DNA of 64,000 nt from Mycolicibacterium sp. HK-90 (GTDB lineage Bacteria > Actinomycetota > Actinomycetes > Mycobacteriales > Mycobacteriaceae): positions 3,968,001 through 4,032,000 of the forward strand of contig NZ_CP129613.1 of NCBI RefSeq assembly GCF_030486405.1, written 5' to 3'. Shown here piece by piece: positions 35,579 through 44,213 of the stretch. How positions within the stretch are numbered: position 1 is the first letter of the stretch; every line of letters begins with the position of its first letter. A program made the translations under genes and the position numbers. Under the pieces are notes generated by a model that worked only from the letters and a program-made list of their open reading frames with translations, was not told the DNA's origin and searched no databases.

Positions 35579-37029
35579 GCCGCGAGGTACGCGTCGTCAT
35601 CATCGGCGCCGGCATGGCGGGCATTGCGACCGCCTACACGCTCAAGCAGGCCGGTCTCACGAATTTCACGATCCTGGAAAAGGGTTCGGACGTCGGCGGT
35701 GTCTGGCACTGGAACCGTTACCCCGGGCTCACCTGCGATGTCCCGTCGCAGATCTATCAGTTCTCCTTCGCCCCCAAGCCGGACTGGAGCCACATCTGGG
35801 CCGGCGGCGACGAGATTCAGCGCTATCACCGCGATGTGATCGAGCAATTCGGACTCGACGCACATCTGCGGTGCAACACCGAGGTCACCGAGGCCCGCTA
35901 CGACAGTACGGCCATGGCATGGATGTTGACGACCGCCGACGGCGACACCCTGACCGCCGACTTCGTCATCTGCGCGACCGGAGTGCTCCACCACCCGTTC
36001 GTGCCCGAGATCCCCGGCATGGAATCCTTCACCGGCCAGATCGTGCACACCGCCCGGTGGGATCGCGACCTGGAGACGACCGACCGGCGCATCGCGGTGA
36101 TCGGCACGGGATCAACCGGCGTCCAGGTGGTTTCGGCACTACAACCGCACGCCCGGTCGGTGCTGCATTTCGCCCGCTCGCCGCAGTGGATCCTGTGGGC
36201 GCCGATGTCGATCCGGCAGTCGGCTGTGGTCGCCAATATCCTGGACCGCCGCCCGGGCTGGCATGACTTCCTCTTCCAGCGGCTCCAGTGGGCGGCCGGG
36301 ATCCTTGCCGACGTGGTCACCACACCGTCGTGGCGCCGGCGGCTCGTGCAGTCATACGCCAGGTGGAGCCTGAAGGTCCAGGTTCGCGACCCGGCGCTGC
36401 GTGCGAAACTCACCCCGGACTATCAGCCGCTGTGTAAGCGGCAGGTGGTCTCCGGCACGTACTACCGCGCCATCAAGCGGCCCAACACCAGCCTGATCGA
36501 CACCCCCATCCAGGAGTTCACCCCGACCGGGATCCGCACGGCCGACGGCACCCACCACGACGTCGATGTGGTGGTGCTGGCCACCGGATTCCATGCACAC
36601 AACTACATGCGGCCGATCAACGTCGTTGGCCGCGACGGCATCACCCTCGACGACGCCTGGGTGAAAGGTCCACGCGCGTATCGCATGACGGCGATCCCCG
36701 GCTTCCCCAACCTGTTCACGGTGCTGGGGCCGAATTCCCCGACCGGCTCGATCCCGCTGCAGTATTCGGCCGAGCTCACCGCGCGCTACATCGTGCAGTG
36801 GCTCAAGCGTTTCGAGAACGCCGAACTGTCTGAGGTCGAGGTCACCGAGGAGGCCACCGACGAATTCAACGCCGCGGTCGCCGACGCGCTCGGACCGACG
36901 GTGTGGAACACCGGGTGCAACTCGTGGTACCTCACCGACAACGGCACCATCGACCTGTGGCCGTTCGACCGGGCCACCCTCACCCGCATGTTGTCGGCCC
37001 CGGATCCCGCGCACTACCAGGTCAGGTGA
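35575..37029 (+). CDS. Baeyer-Villiger-type flavin monooxygenase
   Basis: A 484-residue class B flavoprotein monooxygenase. FAD Rossmann motif IIGAGMAGIATAYTL, the fingerprint FTGQIVHTARWD (FxGxxxHxxxW), and the NADPH Rossmann motif VIGTGSTGVQ. Typically converts ketones to esters, or hydroxylates; with the SDR (alcohol to ketone) and patatin/esterase (ester cleavage) it forms a complete route for breaking down an alcohol or ketone. Last gene of the operon. Confidence 0.9.
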   Translation: MSREVRVVIIGAGMAGIATAYTLKQAGLTNFTILEKGSDVGGVWHWNRYPGLTCDVPSQIYQFSFAPKPDWSHIWAGGDEIQRYHRDVIEQFGLDAHLRCNTEVTEARYDSTAMAWMLTTADGDTLTADFVICATGVLHHPFVPEIPGMESFTGQIVHTARWDRDLETTDRRIAVIGTGSTGVQVVSALQPHARSVLHFARSPQWILWAPMSIRQSAVVANILDRRPGWHDFLFQRLQWAAGILADVVTTPSWRRRLVQSYARWSLKVQVRDPALRAKLTPDYQPLCKRQVVSGTYYRAIKRPNTSLIDTPIQEFTPTGIRTADGTHHDVDVVVLATGFHAHNYMRPINVVGRDGITLDDAWVKGPRAYRMTAIPGFPNLFTVLGPNSPTGSIPLQYSAELTARYIVQWLKRFENAELSEVEVTEEATDEFNAAVADALGPTVWNTGCNSWYLTDNGTIDLWPFDRATLTRMLSAPDPAHYQVR

Positions 37030-37150
37030 CGCACCGGCTGCCCCAGTTCAGGCCCCGTTTCCGACGATTCGGCGTGTTTGCCCGACGCCCCGAACGGCGC
37101 ACGGTACTTTTCAATGGGGCCGGGGTTTGTGGATTGAGACACGGAGCGTC

Positions 37151-39355
37151 ATGGATTCAACCAAATACATCGGCCGCGTCGGTGCCCTGGCTGTTGCCCT
37201 GGGCATCGGCACCGCACTGACGTCGGGCACCGGCGTGGCGTGGGCTGACGAGACAGGCGGCGATTCCGGCAAGACCGAATCGTCGGAGGCGAGCTCACCG
37301 GGCCCCAAGAAGCCGGGCACGTCCACGACGCCGAACCGCAAAGACCCCTTGTCGAAGCTCTCGGAACGGGTCCGCAAGGACATCGAGACCGGGCTCGACA
37401 ATGTCGGAGATGCGTTGAAGCGCACCCAGAATCGGGTGGACGAGTCACGCACCCAGCTCAGCGGCAAGACCACCAAGGCGCCACGCAAGCGAAGCGCGGT
37501 GAGCACCGGCAAGTCCGATTTCAAGCGGCCCATCCCGTCCGCCCCGTCTACTGGCGAAGCCACACCTTTGCCTGAGCCGAAGAGCGACGACGCGCAGCGG
37601 GCGCCGCGGCCCAACCCGGTGGCCACCGCGATCAAGGAAGCGACCGAGAACGTCACGCGGCGTGGCCGTGACGCGGTCACCACCGTGGCCACCGCGGTCC
37701 CCACCGTCGACCTGCCGGAGCGCAGCGTCATTCCGACCGCCGCGATCACCGCACCCGAACCACCCGAGGTACCGAAGATTGCCGCGCCGCCGGTCGTGTC
37801 GGCACTGCTGGGTGCGGCGGGCCTTGCCCCGTTCGGTGCGGGCACCACCCCGGTGGCGCCCGGCCAGTCCCCGGCGTTGTGGGCCATGATGGCCTGGACC
37901 CGAAGGGAATTCGAGCGCTCGATCAACACCACCACCAAACTGGTGTCGGTCAACGATGCCGCGTCGGTGGTGGCCGAGGGCGACATCCAGCCGATAGCGG
38001 CGACCCCGAACTCCGCGGTCCAGACCGACGATCTCACCCCCAAGCCTCAGGTTCCGAAGTCGCTCGCGGAATTCACCGACAAGCTCGGGCCGGTCACCGG
38101 GCCCGGCGTCACCGACCACTGGTACGTCGCAGGCACGGACCTCGGAATCATGTGGAACAGCGGTTACGTCGATCCCACCACGGGCAAGGCGATCATCTAC
38201 ACGATGTTCGGCGACACCTACAGCGGGCGCGGCATGACCGGTGACTGGCGCAACAACGTGCTGTTCCGCACCAGCGACACCGACCTGTCCGACGGTCTGC
38301 AGTTCAGCGGTGCGGTCGTCAGTGTCGGGGCGAAGTACCCCGGCGATCCCGCCGGGGTTCACGATTGGTACGGCACCGGCGGCCCGGCGGCGGGCGCCAC
38401 CCAGATCATCTACGACCCCGGCTATGACGGGTTGTTCGGCCGGACGTACACCATGATCCCGACCTCGGCGATCGCGATCAGGAACGACGACGGCAGTTAC
38501 ACGCAGTACGCCACCGTGATGTCCGTGCGCACCTGGGACAACCCCGGCAGCTGGACCACCAATTACTCGGGCATCGCCTACTCCACCGACGGCGGCAAGA
38601 CCTGGACGGTCGATCCCGACACCGTGCGCTCGTCGGGCTGGTTCCGCGCGGGCCCGGCCTACGTGCCCGGCGACGAGCATTTCCAGCAGAACGCCCTGGT
38701 GATGTCGGACGATCCGGAAGACCCCTACGTCTACGTGTACGGGACACCGTCGGGCCGCCAGGGTTCGGCCTACGTGGCTCGGGTGGAGCGGGATCAACTC
38801 ACCAACCTGGACGCCTACGAGTACTGGGCGGGTGAGGATGCCGGCGTCGGGCAGTGGGTTGCCGGCGACCCGTCCGCCGCGGTTCCGGTATTCGGTTCCA
38901 GCAGCACCGATCTGCTGCCCACCCTGTACAAGGTGGCCGACTTCTTCACCTTCGGGTTGTTCACCAAGATCGCCAACGGCATCTGGGTCGGCGGGCTGCC
39001 CACCAACGGCAACGTCAGCGAGATGTCGGTCCAGTACAACGAATACCTCGGAAAGTACGTGGTGCTCTACACCGATGGCGGCAACAACGTCGTGATGCGG
39101 GTGTCGGACTCACCGCAGGGCGAATGGTCGGACACCACGACGCTGGTGAACAACAACCTGACCACCAACAGCGGCATGTACGCACCGATGGTCCACCCGA
39201 TGTCGGGCACCGACTACTTCAACAAGGTCGACGCCAACGGCAATGTCGTCGAGGACAATTCGCAGTACCTGTACTACAACCTGTCCTACTGGGGCGATTA
39301 CAACGTCCAGCTGATGCGCACCGACCTGGGATCGATGAAGACGGTGTCGGTGTAG
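37151..39355 (+). CDS. secreted DUF4185 (GH183-like) protein
   Basis: A 734-residue exported protein. The signal peptide has the mycobacterial pattern KYIGRVGALAVALGIG with likely cleavage after GVAWA (about residue 32). Residues 35-300 are a Ser/Pro/Ala-rich linker. From about residue 300 comes a beta-propeller-like domain with GIMWNSGYVD, IYTMFGDTYSG and DWRNNVLFRTSDTD, which I assign to DUF4185. Some DUF4185 members were recently shown to be endo-D-arabinanases (GH183) that cut arabinogalactan, so a cell-wall arabinan hydrolase is plausible. The in-frame ATG at 37151 sets the signal peptide. Confidence 0.75.
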   Translation: MDSTKYIGRVGALAVALGIGTALTSGTGVAWADETGGDSGKTESSEASSPGPKKPGTSTTPNRKDPLSKLSERVRKDIETGLDNVGDALKRTQNRVDESRTQLSGKTTKAPRKRSAVSTGKSDFKRPIPSAPSTGEATPLPEPKSDDAQRAPRPNPVATAIKEATENVTRRGRDAVTTVATAVPTVDLPERSVIPTAAITAPEPPEVPKIAAPPVVSALLGAAGLAPFGAGTTPVAPGQSPALWAMMAWTRREFERSINTTTKLVSVNDAASVVAEGDIQPIAATPNSAVQTDDLTPKPQVPKSLAEFTDKLGPVTGPGVTDHWYVAGTDLGIMWNSGYVDPTTGKAIIYTMFGDTYSGRGMTGDWRNNVLFRTSDTDLSDGLQFSGAVVSVGAKYPGDPAGVHDWYGTGGPAAGATQIIYDPGYDGLFGRTYTMIPTSAIAIRNDDGSYTQYATVMSVRTWDNPGSWTTNYSGIAYSTDGGKTWTVDPDTVRSSGWFRAGPAYVPGDEHFQQNALVMSDDPEDPYVYVYGTPSGRQGSAYVARVERDQLTNLDAYEYWAGEDAGVGQWVAGDPSAAVPVFGSSSTDLLPTLYKVADFFTFGLFTKIANGIWVGGLPTNGNVSEMSVQYNEYLGKYVVLYTDGGNNVVMRVSDSPQGEWSDTTTLVNNNLTTNSGMYAPMVHPMSGTDYFNKVDANGNVVEDNSQYLYYNLSYWGDYNVQLMRTDLGSMKTVSV

Positions 39356-39358
39356 GCC

Positions 39359-39883
39359 ATGCACCCGATGTCGGTGTTGAGCGCGGCGGCCCTGACCGTG
39401 GCCGCCGCCCTCGCCACGAGTGCCTGCGCGCACGCCGAACCCGAGCCGGTGCCGCCCGGTCCCCCGGAGACCACGGCGCCCCGGGCCGACGCCTCGTGCG
39501 CCGAAAGTCTCTCCGGCGCCCTCACTCTCATGGGTGACGGTCCAACCGGCAACAATCGGCGACTGTTGCAGTGCAGCGGTGGGGCCTGGCAGCCGTCCGG
39601 CGATCCCTATCCGTCGTCGGATCGGTGGCTGACCACCGGTCCGCTGCTGATCCTGCACGGACAGGGCCGACGGAACCCGGAAGCCAAGGCGGGCACCTGG
39701 ACCGGCAGTCCGCAGACCACCGAAGCCCGGTGCGGTGTCGAAGTTGTCGATGTCCTGGGTGCCGGGAAGACATCTGAGCCCGAGACGTTCAGCGCCGAAC
39801 CGGGCCGGTCGCTGACCTTCGAGGTGAGCGACCACATGTTCACGGCGAAGCTCAGCGGCTACTGCCTGTGGCAGCGCGGCTGA
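39359..39883 (+). CDS. secreted lipoprotein-like partner
   Basis: A 174-residue protein with a lipoprotein signal (AALTVAAALATSAC; Cys is the first mature residue). The mature part begins with a Pro/Glu/Thr-rich stretch, then a small domain with two cysteine pairs (ASCAESL, LLQCSGG, EARCGVE and GYCLWQ). Starts 3 bp after the DUF4185 gene stop, so it is translated with it and may help anchor or regulate it. No family recognised. Confidence 0.65.
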   Translation: MHPMSVLSAAALTVAAALATSACAHAEPEPVPPGPPETTAPRADASCAESLSGALTLMGDGPTGNNRRLLQCSGGAWQPSGDPYPSSDRWLTTGPLLILHGQGRRNPEAKAGTWTGSPQTTEARCGVEVVDVLGAGKTSEPETFSAEPGRSLTFEVSDHMFTAKLSGYCLWQRG

Positions 39884-39899
39884 GCGGTAGGCGTCCGGG

Positions 39900-40412
39900 T
39901 CAGCCGACGCCCCGGCTCAGCCAGGACACCTCGGCGCCGTCACCACCGTTGCGGTAGGGCTCGAGGGACTCGTCCCACGCGGTGCCCAGCACGGTGTCCA
40001 ATTCGGCGGCGAGCATGTCGGCGCCGCCGGTCATCAGGGAACGCAGCCGCATCTCGCCGACCATCACGTCGCCGTTGGCGCTCATCGCGCCGCTCCACAA
40101 ACCGAGTTGGGGGGTATGGCACCAGCGGTGCCCGTCCACTCCGGCGCTGGGATCCTCGGTCACTTCGAAGCGCAGCACTGACCAGGAGCGCAGGGCATTG
40201 GCCAACTGCGCCCCGGTGCCGACGGGCCCAACCCAGTTGGTCACCGCGCGCAACTGGCCAGGCATGGCCGGTTGCGGGGTCCACTTCAGGTTCGCCCGCG
40301 CCGACAGGGTCGACGACAACGCCCACTCCACATGCGGGCATACCGCCGCGGGTGAGGCGTGGACATAGACCACGCCCGTCGCCGCGTCGGCGAACTGGTT
40401 CGACGCACGCAT
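39900..40412 (-). CDS. DUF3145 family protein (Rv2256c-like)
   Basis: A 170-residue actinobacterial conserved protein. N-terminal GVVYVHASPAAVCPHVEWALS, then LKWTPQPAMPGQLRAVTNW and FEVTEDPSAGVDGHRWCHTP are family signatures. Function unknown. Position beside the serine hydrolase gene equals Rv2256c-Rv2257c. The 40413-40527 gap holds its promoter only. Confidence 0.9.
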   Translation of the reverse strand: MRASNQFADAATGVVYVHASPAAVCPHVEWALSSTLSARANLKWTPQPAMPGQLRAVTNWVGPVGTGAQLANALRSWSVLRFEVTEDPSAGVDGHRWCHTPQLGLWSGAMSANGDVMVGEMRLRSLMTGGADMLAAELDTVLGTAWDESLEPYRNGGDGAEVSWLSRGVG

Positions 40413-40527
40413 CTGCTACTCCTTCGGCTCACGAGGGACGTCTTCCCCAACGACCTGGTGATTCCGATCGAGCATGCAGTTGTGTGTGCCGCGCGTGTCT
40501 ATTGTGCCCTGTGAGGCAGGTGTTGCG

Positions 40528-41361
40528 CTAGTCTGTCCCGTTTTCTCTCAGCACTCCATCAGATATGGCCGGCCACAGCGAGTACGTCCAGTCACCGAAG
40601 TCCCGGTCGGTGAGGACCACCAATGCCAGGTCAGCGGCCGGATCGACCCACAAGAACGTCCCCGATTGGCCGAAGTGGCCGAAGGTGCGCGGCGAGTTTG
40701 CCAACCCGGTCCAGTGCGGCGATTTGCCGTCGCGCAACTCGAACCCGAGCCCCCAGTCATTGGGGCGTTGCGCACCGAACCCCGGCAAAACGCCGTTCAG
40801 CCCCGGAAATTGCACCGCCACCGCATCGGTGTGCAGCTCCTGCGAGACCAGCGCGGGCCGTAACAGCTCACCGGCGAACACCGCCAGATCGGCAACCGTC
40901 GATACCCCACCGAACCCCGCCGCCTGCGCCCCGCCCGACAACGAGGATGACGACATCTGCAGGGGCTCGAACACGGCTTGGGAGAGATAGCTGCCGAACT
41001 CGATATCTGCGGCGCCCTCGACGGCGCGCGCCAACAGTTCGAATCCGTAGTTGGAATAGATGCGACGCTGCCCCGGCCGCGCGAGGACATCGGCCGACCG
41101 CATCGCCACACCCGAAGCATGCGCCAGCAGGTGACGGATCGTGGAGCCGGGCGGACCCGCCGGGGTGTCGAGTTCGACGGCACCCTCCTCGATGGCGACC
41201 TGCACGGCCCGGGCCACGAGTGGTTTGGTGACCGAGGCCAACGCGAACGCCTTGCCGGTGTCGCCGTGCGCCGCCAGTACGCCGGACGAACCGACCAGCG
41301 CCGCGGCAGCGGACTTCACCGGCCAGTCGTCGATTACCTTGAGGACATCCGCAGCGCTCAT
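40528..41361 (-). CDS. serine beta-lactamase-fold hydrolase (Rv2257c-like)
   Basis: A 277-residue penicillin-binding-protein-fold hydrolase (esterase or D-aminopeptidase type). The SxxK nucleophile is in ALASVTKPLVA (about Ser45), the second motif is YSNYGFE and the third is in FGHFGQSGTFLW. No signal peptide, so cytosolic. The ATG at 41361 is preferred to a TTG nine bases upstream. Same position as Rv2257c. Confidence 0.88.
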   Translation of the reverse strand: MSAADVLKVIDDWPVKSAAAALVGSSGVLAAHGDTGKAFALASVTKPLVARAVQVAIEEGAVELDTPAGPPGSTIRHLLAHASGVAMRSADVLARPGQRRIYSNYGFELLARAVEGAADIEFGSYLSQAVFEPLQMSSSSLSGGAQAAGFGGVSTVADLAVFAGELLRPALVSQELHTDAVAVQFPGLNGVLPGFGAQRPNDWGLGFELRDGKSPHWTGLANSPRTFGHFGQSGTFLWVDPAADLALVVLTDRDFGDWTYSLWPAISDGVLRENGTD

Positions 41362-41372
41362 CGGGCCCAAAT

Positions 41373-42257
41373 CTAGCGGGCCCGCCCCAGACTCCGGGAG
41401 AGCAAGTCTTCGACCATGGCGGCTGCCACCGCATCCACGTCAGCAACCAGGCGACGCAATCCGACCACCCGGCTGACGAGATCGGCACGACCGGTGTCCA
41501 CGCCTCCCGCGAGCCGGTGCACGTCGCAGACGGCCCGGTAGGCCGATTGGGTGGATTCCGGTTCGGTGGCATCGCACCACCGCTGCATGGACTGCGTCCA
41601 CGACGCCACCCGAGCGCCGGCATCGTGATGCCGCGCAAGAGCCAACGCCCGGCGGTACACATCGCCGGCCCATTCCACCGGCACCGGCTCATCCAGTACG
41701 GGCAGCAGCACCCGATCCAAGGTCTCGAACCCGGCCGGATCGCCCGCGGCGACGGCAGCCATGCCGTCCAGTGCCCAGGCCAACGTCGTCAGCGCCGAAT
41801 CATCCAGGCGCCGGGCAAGCGTCGCCAATTGTCCTGCGGCCTCCGCGAATTGTGCGTCGTCGCCGGAATCGGCCGCGGTCACCGCAACCAGGTATGCCAG
41901 ATACCCGTACGCGGACGTTTCCGGAACCCCGTCGAGCAGTGTCCGGGCGCGCTGCGCCCAACTGACGGCGAGCGGCACATGGCCGCGGGCCAGCCAGGCC
42001 AAGCCGAGTTCGGCGGCCTTCGTCGCCGCCAGCACCGGATCGGTGCGCAACAGGCGGGTGTGCACCTGCTCGTTGATCCGTACGGATTCGCGGCCATGCC
42101 CCTGCCGCCAGGCGACCGAGGCGTATACGGCAAGATCGTCGGTGTCGAGGGTCTGTACGCTGTCGACACGGCTGAAGGATTCGTAGCTGGTACGCCAGTC
42201 ATTTCGCCGATATGCCGAGCGTGCGACCGCCAGCAGCTGGATTCGATCGTCGACCAC
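41373..42257 (-). CDS. TPR-like helical protein (LuxR-associated type)
   Basis: A 294-residue all-helical protein with repeated pairs of helices (for example DDRIQLLAVARSAYRRNDWR and DDLAVYASVAWRQGHGRES), like the tetratricopeptide part of mycobacterial LuxR-type regulators, but no HTH follows. The GTG at 42257 has a GGTGGG element upstream; an ATG at 42347 would add 30 residues but lies only 13 bases from the divergent mscR start. Function unknown; may be a signalling or protein-binding module. Confidence 0.55.
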   Translation of the reverse strand: MVDDRIQLLAVARSAYRRNDWRTSYESFSRVDSVQTLDTDDLAVYASVAWRQGHGRESVRINEQVHTRLLRTDPVLAATKAAELGLAWLARGHVPLAVSWAQRARTLLDGVPETSAYGYLAYLVAVTAADSGDDAQFAEAAGQLATLARRLDDSALTTLAWALDGMAAVAAGDPAGFETLDRVLLPVLDEPVPVEWAGDVYRRALALARHHDAGARVASWTQSMQRWCDATEPESTQSAYRAVCDVHRLAGGVDTGRADLVSRVVGLRRLVADVDAVAAAMVEDLLSRSLGRAR

Positions 42258-42359
42258 AACCCACCGTAGCGCGGGCAGGCGCGACCGGTCCGGGATTCGG
42301 CGCACGGCACCCGACGCCCACTCAGTGGACACCTGTCCGGTTTGCATTAGGTTATAGGC

Positions 42360-43448
42360 ATGAGCCAGACGGTGCGTGGTGTGATTTCTCGGTCCAAAGG
42401 TCAGCCGGTCGAGCTGGTCGACATTGTCATCCCCGATCCGGGTCCCGGCGAGGTGGTGGTCGACATCATCGCCTGCGGCGTGTGCCACACGGATCTGACC
42501 TACCGCGAGGGCGGCATCAACGACGAGTATCCGTTCCTGCTGGGCCATGAGGCGGCCGGCACCGTCGAGGCCGTCGGTGAGGGCGTCACGCATGTCGAAC
42601 CCGGCGACTTTGTGATCCTCAACTGGCGTGCGGTGTGTGGCGAGTGCCGTGCCTGCAAGCGGGGCCGCCCACACCTGTGCTTCGACACCCACAATGCGAC
42701 CCAGAAGATGACGCTGACCGACGGCACCGAGCTGACCCCGGCCCTGGGTATCGGCGCCTTCGCCGACAAGACACTGGTGCACGAAGGTCAGTGCACCAAG
42801 GTGGATTCCGCCGCCGACCCGGCAGTAGCCGGGCTGCTGGGCTGCGGCGTGATGGCCGGCATCGGCGCGGCGATCAACACCGGTGCGGTGACCCGTGACG
42901 ACACGGTCGCGGTGATCGGTTGCGGCGGCGTGGGTGATGCGGCGATCGCCGGGGCGGCACTGGTCGGCGCGAAGAAGATCATCGCCGTGGACACCGACAA
43001 CAAGAAGCTCGACTGGGCCCGTGACTTCGGCGCCACCCATACGATCAACGCCCGCGAACTCGATGCGGTCGAGACCATCGCCGATCTCACCGACGGCTTC
43101 GGCGCCGACGTGGTGATCGATGCGGTCGGGCGGCCGGAAACCTGGAAGCAGGCGTTCTACGCACGCGACCTGGCCGGCACCGTGGTGCTGGTCGGGGTGC
43201 CGACCCCGGACATGACGCTGGAGATGCCGCTGGTCGACTTCTTCTCCCGCGGTGGATCTTTGAAGTCCTCGTGGTACGGCGACTGCCTGCCCGAGCGTGA
43301 CTTCCCCACGCTGATCTCGCTGTACCTGCAGGGGCGGCTGCCGTTGGAGAAGTTCGTCTCCGAGCGCATCGGACTGGACGCGATCGAGGACGCGTTCCAC
43401 AAGATGCACTCGGGCGAGGTCCTGCGTTCGGTGGTGGTGTTGAAGTGA
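42360..43448 (+). CDS. mscR: mycothiol-dependent S-nitrosomycothiol reductase / formaldehyde dehydrogenase
   Basis: A 362-residue zinc alcohol dehydrogenase family protein. Catalytic Zn ligands CGVCHTDL and LGHEAAG; structural Zn cysteines in [18 protein letters not shown](H) Rossmann motif [14 protein letters not shown]. Orthologue by position and sequence of Rv2259. Detoxifies formaldehyde and nitric oxide adducts of mycothiol. Coupled by GTGA overlap to the MBL-fold gene, as in Rv2259-Rv2260. Confidence 0.93.
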   Translation: MSQTVRGVISRSKGQPVELVDIVIPDPGPGEVVVDIIACGVCHTDLTYREGGINDEYPFLLGHEAAGTVEAVGEGVTHVEPGDFVILNWRAVCGECRACKRGRPHLCFDTHNATQKMTLTDGTELTPALGIGAFADKTLVHEGQCTKVDSAADPAVAGLLGCGVMAGIGAAINTGAVTRDDTVAVIGCGGVGDAAIAGAALVGAKKIIAVDTDNKKLDWARDFGATHTINARELDAVETIADLTDGFGADVVIDAVGRPETWKQAFYARDLAGTVVLVGVPTPDMTLEMPLVDFFSRGGSLKSSWYGDCLPERDFPTLISLYLQGRLPLEKFVSERIGLDAIEDAFHKMHSGEVLRSVVVLK

Positions 43449-44077
43449 CCGGGCCTGCCGAGATCCAGAGAGTCGTCACCAGCGGCAAGTTCGAACTCGA
43501 CGGCGGCAGTTGGGATGTCGACAACAACATCTGGATTGTCGGTGACGACAAAGATGTCGTGGTGTTCGACGCCGCCCACACCGCCGGCCCGATCGTCGAC
43601 GCCGTGGGCGGCCGCAACGTCGTCGCGGTGGTCTGCACCCACGGCCACAACGACCACATCACCGTCGCCCCTGAACTCGGCGCGGCACTCGACGCCCCGG
43701 TGCTGCTGCATCCGGCCGACGAGATGCTGTGGCGAACCGTCCACCCGGACAATAACTTTCGCACCGTCGAGGACGGACAGGTGCTGCGCGCGGGCGGCAT
43801 CGAGCTGCATGCGTTGCACACCCCGGGTCACTCCCCCGGGTCGGTCTGCTGGTCGATCCCCGAACTGGGCGCGGTGATCTCGGGCGACACCCTGTTCCAG
43901 GGTGGGCCCGGAGCCACCGGACGGTCGTTCTCCGACTTCCCGACGATCCTGGATTCCATCTCGAAGCGGCTCGGCATGCTGCCCGGCGAGACCGTGGTCT
44001 ACACCGGTCACGGTGACACCACCACGATCGGTGACGAGATCGTGCATTACGACGAATGGGTGGCCCGCGGGCACTGA
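43445..44077 (+). CDS. metallo-beta-lactamase-fold hydrolase
   Basis: A 210-residue MBL-fold hydrolase of the glyoxalase II-like group. Metal motif CTHGHNDHI (HxHxDH), His in [10 protein letters not shown], Asp in ISGDTLFQG and the final His in YTGHGDTT. Translationally coupled to mscR, so probably hydrolyses the thioester (such as S-formylmycothiol) made by it; that step is inferred. Confidence 0.9.
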   Translation: MTGPAEIQRVVTSGKFELDGGSWDVDNNIWIVGDDKDVVVFDAAHTAGPIVDAVGGRNVVAVVCTHGHNDHITVAPELGAALDAPVLLHPADEMLWRTVHPDNNFRTVEDGQVLRAGGIELHALHTPGHSPGSVCWSIPELGAVISGDTLFQGGPGATGRSFSDFPTILDSISKRLGMLPGETVVYTGHGDTTTIGDEIVHYDEWVARGH

Positions 44078-44087
44078 GACGCGCCGC

Positions 44088-44148
44088 GCGAGCGTGCGTG
44101 TCTGCCGCCCGACACGCCGCATTTCCTCGGCAGTCTGCGCACGCTCGC
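44088..44148. repeat. intergenic inverted repeat GCGAGCGTGCG
   Basis: GCGAGCGTGCG (44088-44098) and its perfect complement CGCACGCTCGC (44138-44148), with TGTCTGCC and GGCAGTCTG matching further in. It follows the MBL gene stop by ten bases. The arms match a sequence I remember from many mycobacterial intergenic regions, so it may be a dispersed element and a terminator. Confidence 0.5.
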
Positions 44149-44213
44149 CGGCATTGCGATCACGCTGAGCCAGTTCCTTAACGGATTTCCGTGGCGCACC
44201 CATAGTGGCAGCC

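Noticed and set aside
37445..38797. Minus-strand open frame opposite the DUF4185 gene
   Set aside because: The plus-strand protein has a signal peptide and a recognisable domain; the antisense frame is Arg/Gly-rich.
42347..43409. Upstream extension of the TPR-like gene through mscR
   Set aside because: It would overlap all of mscR antisense; the conserved part begins at about 42257.
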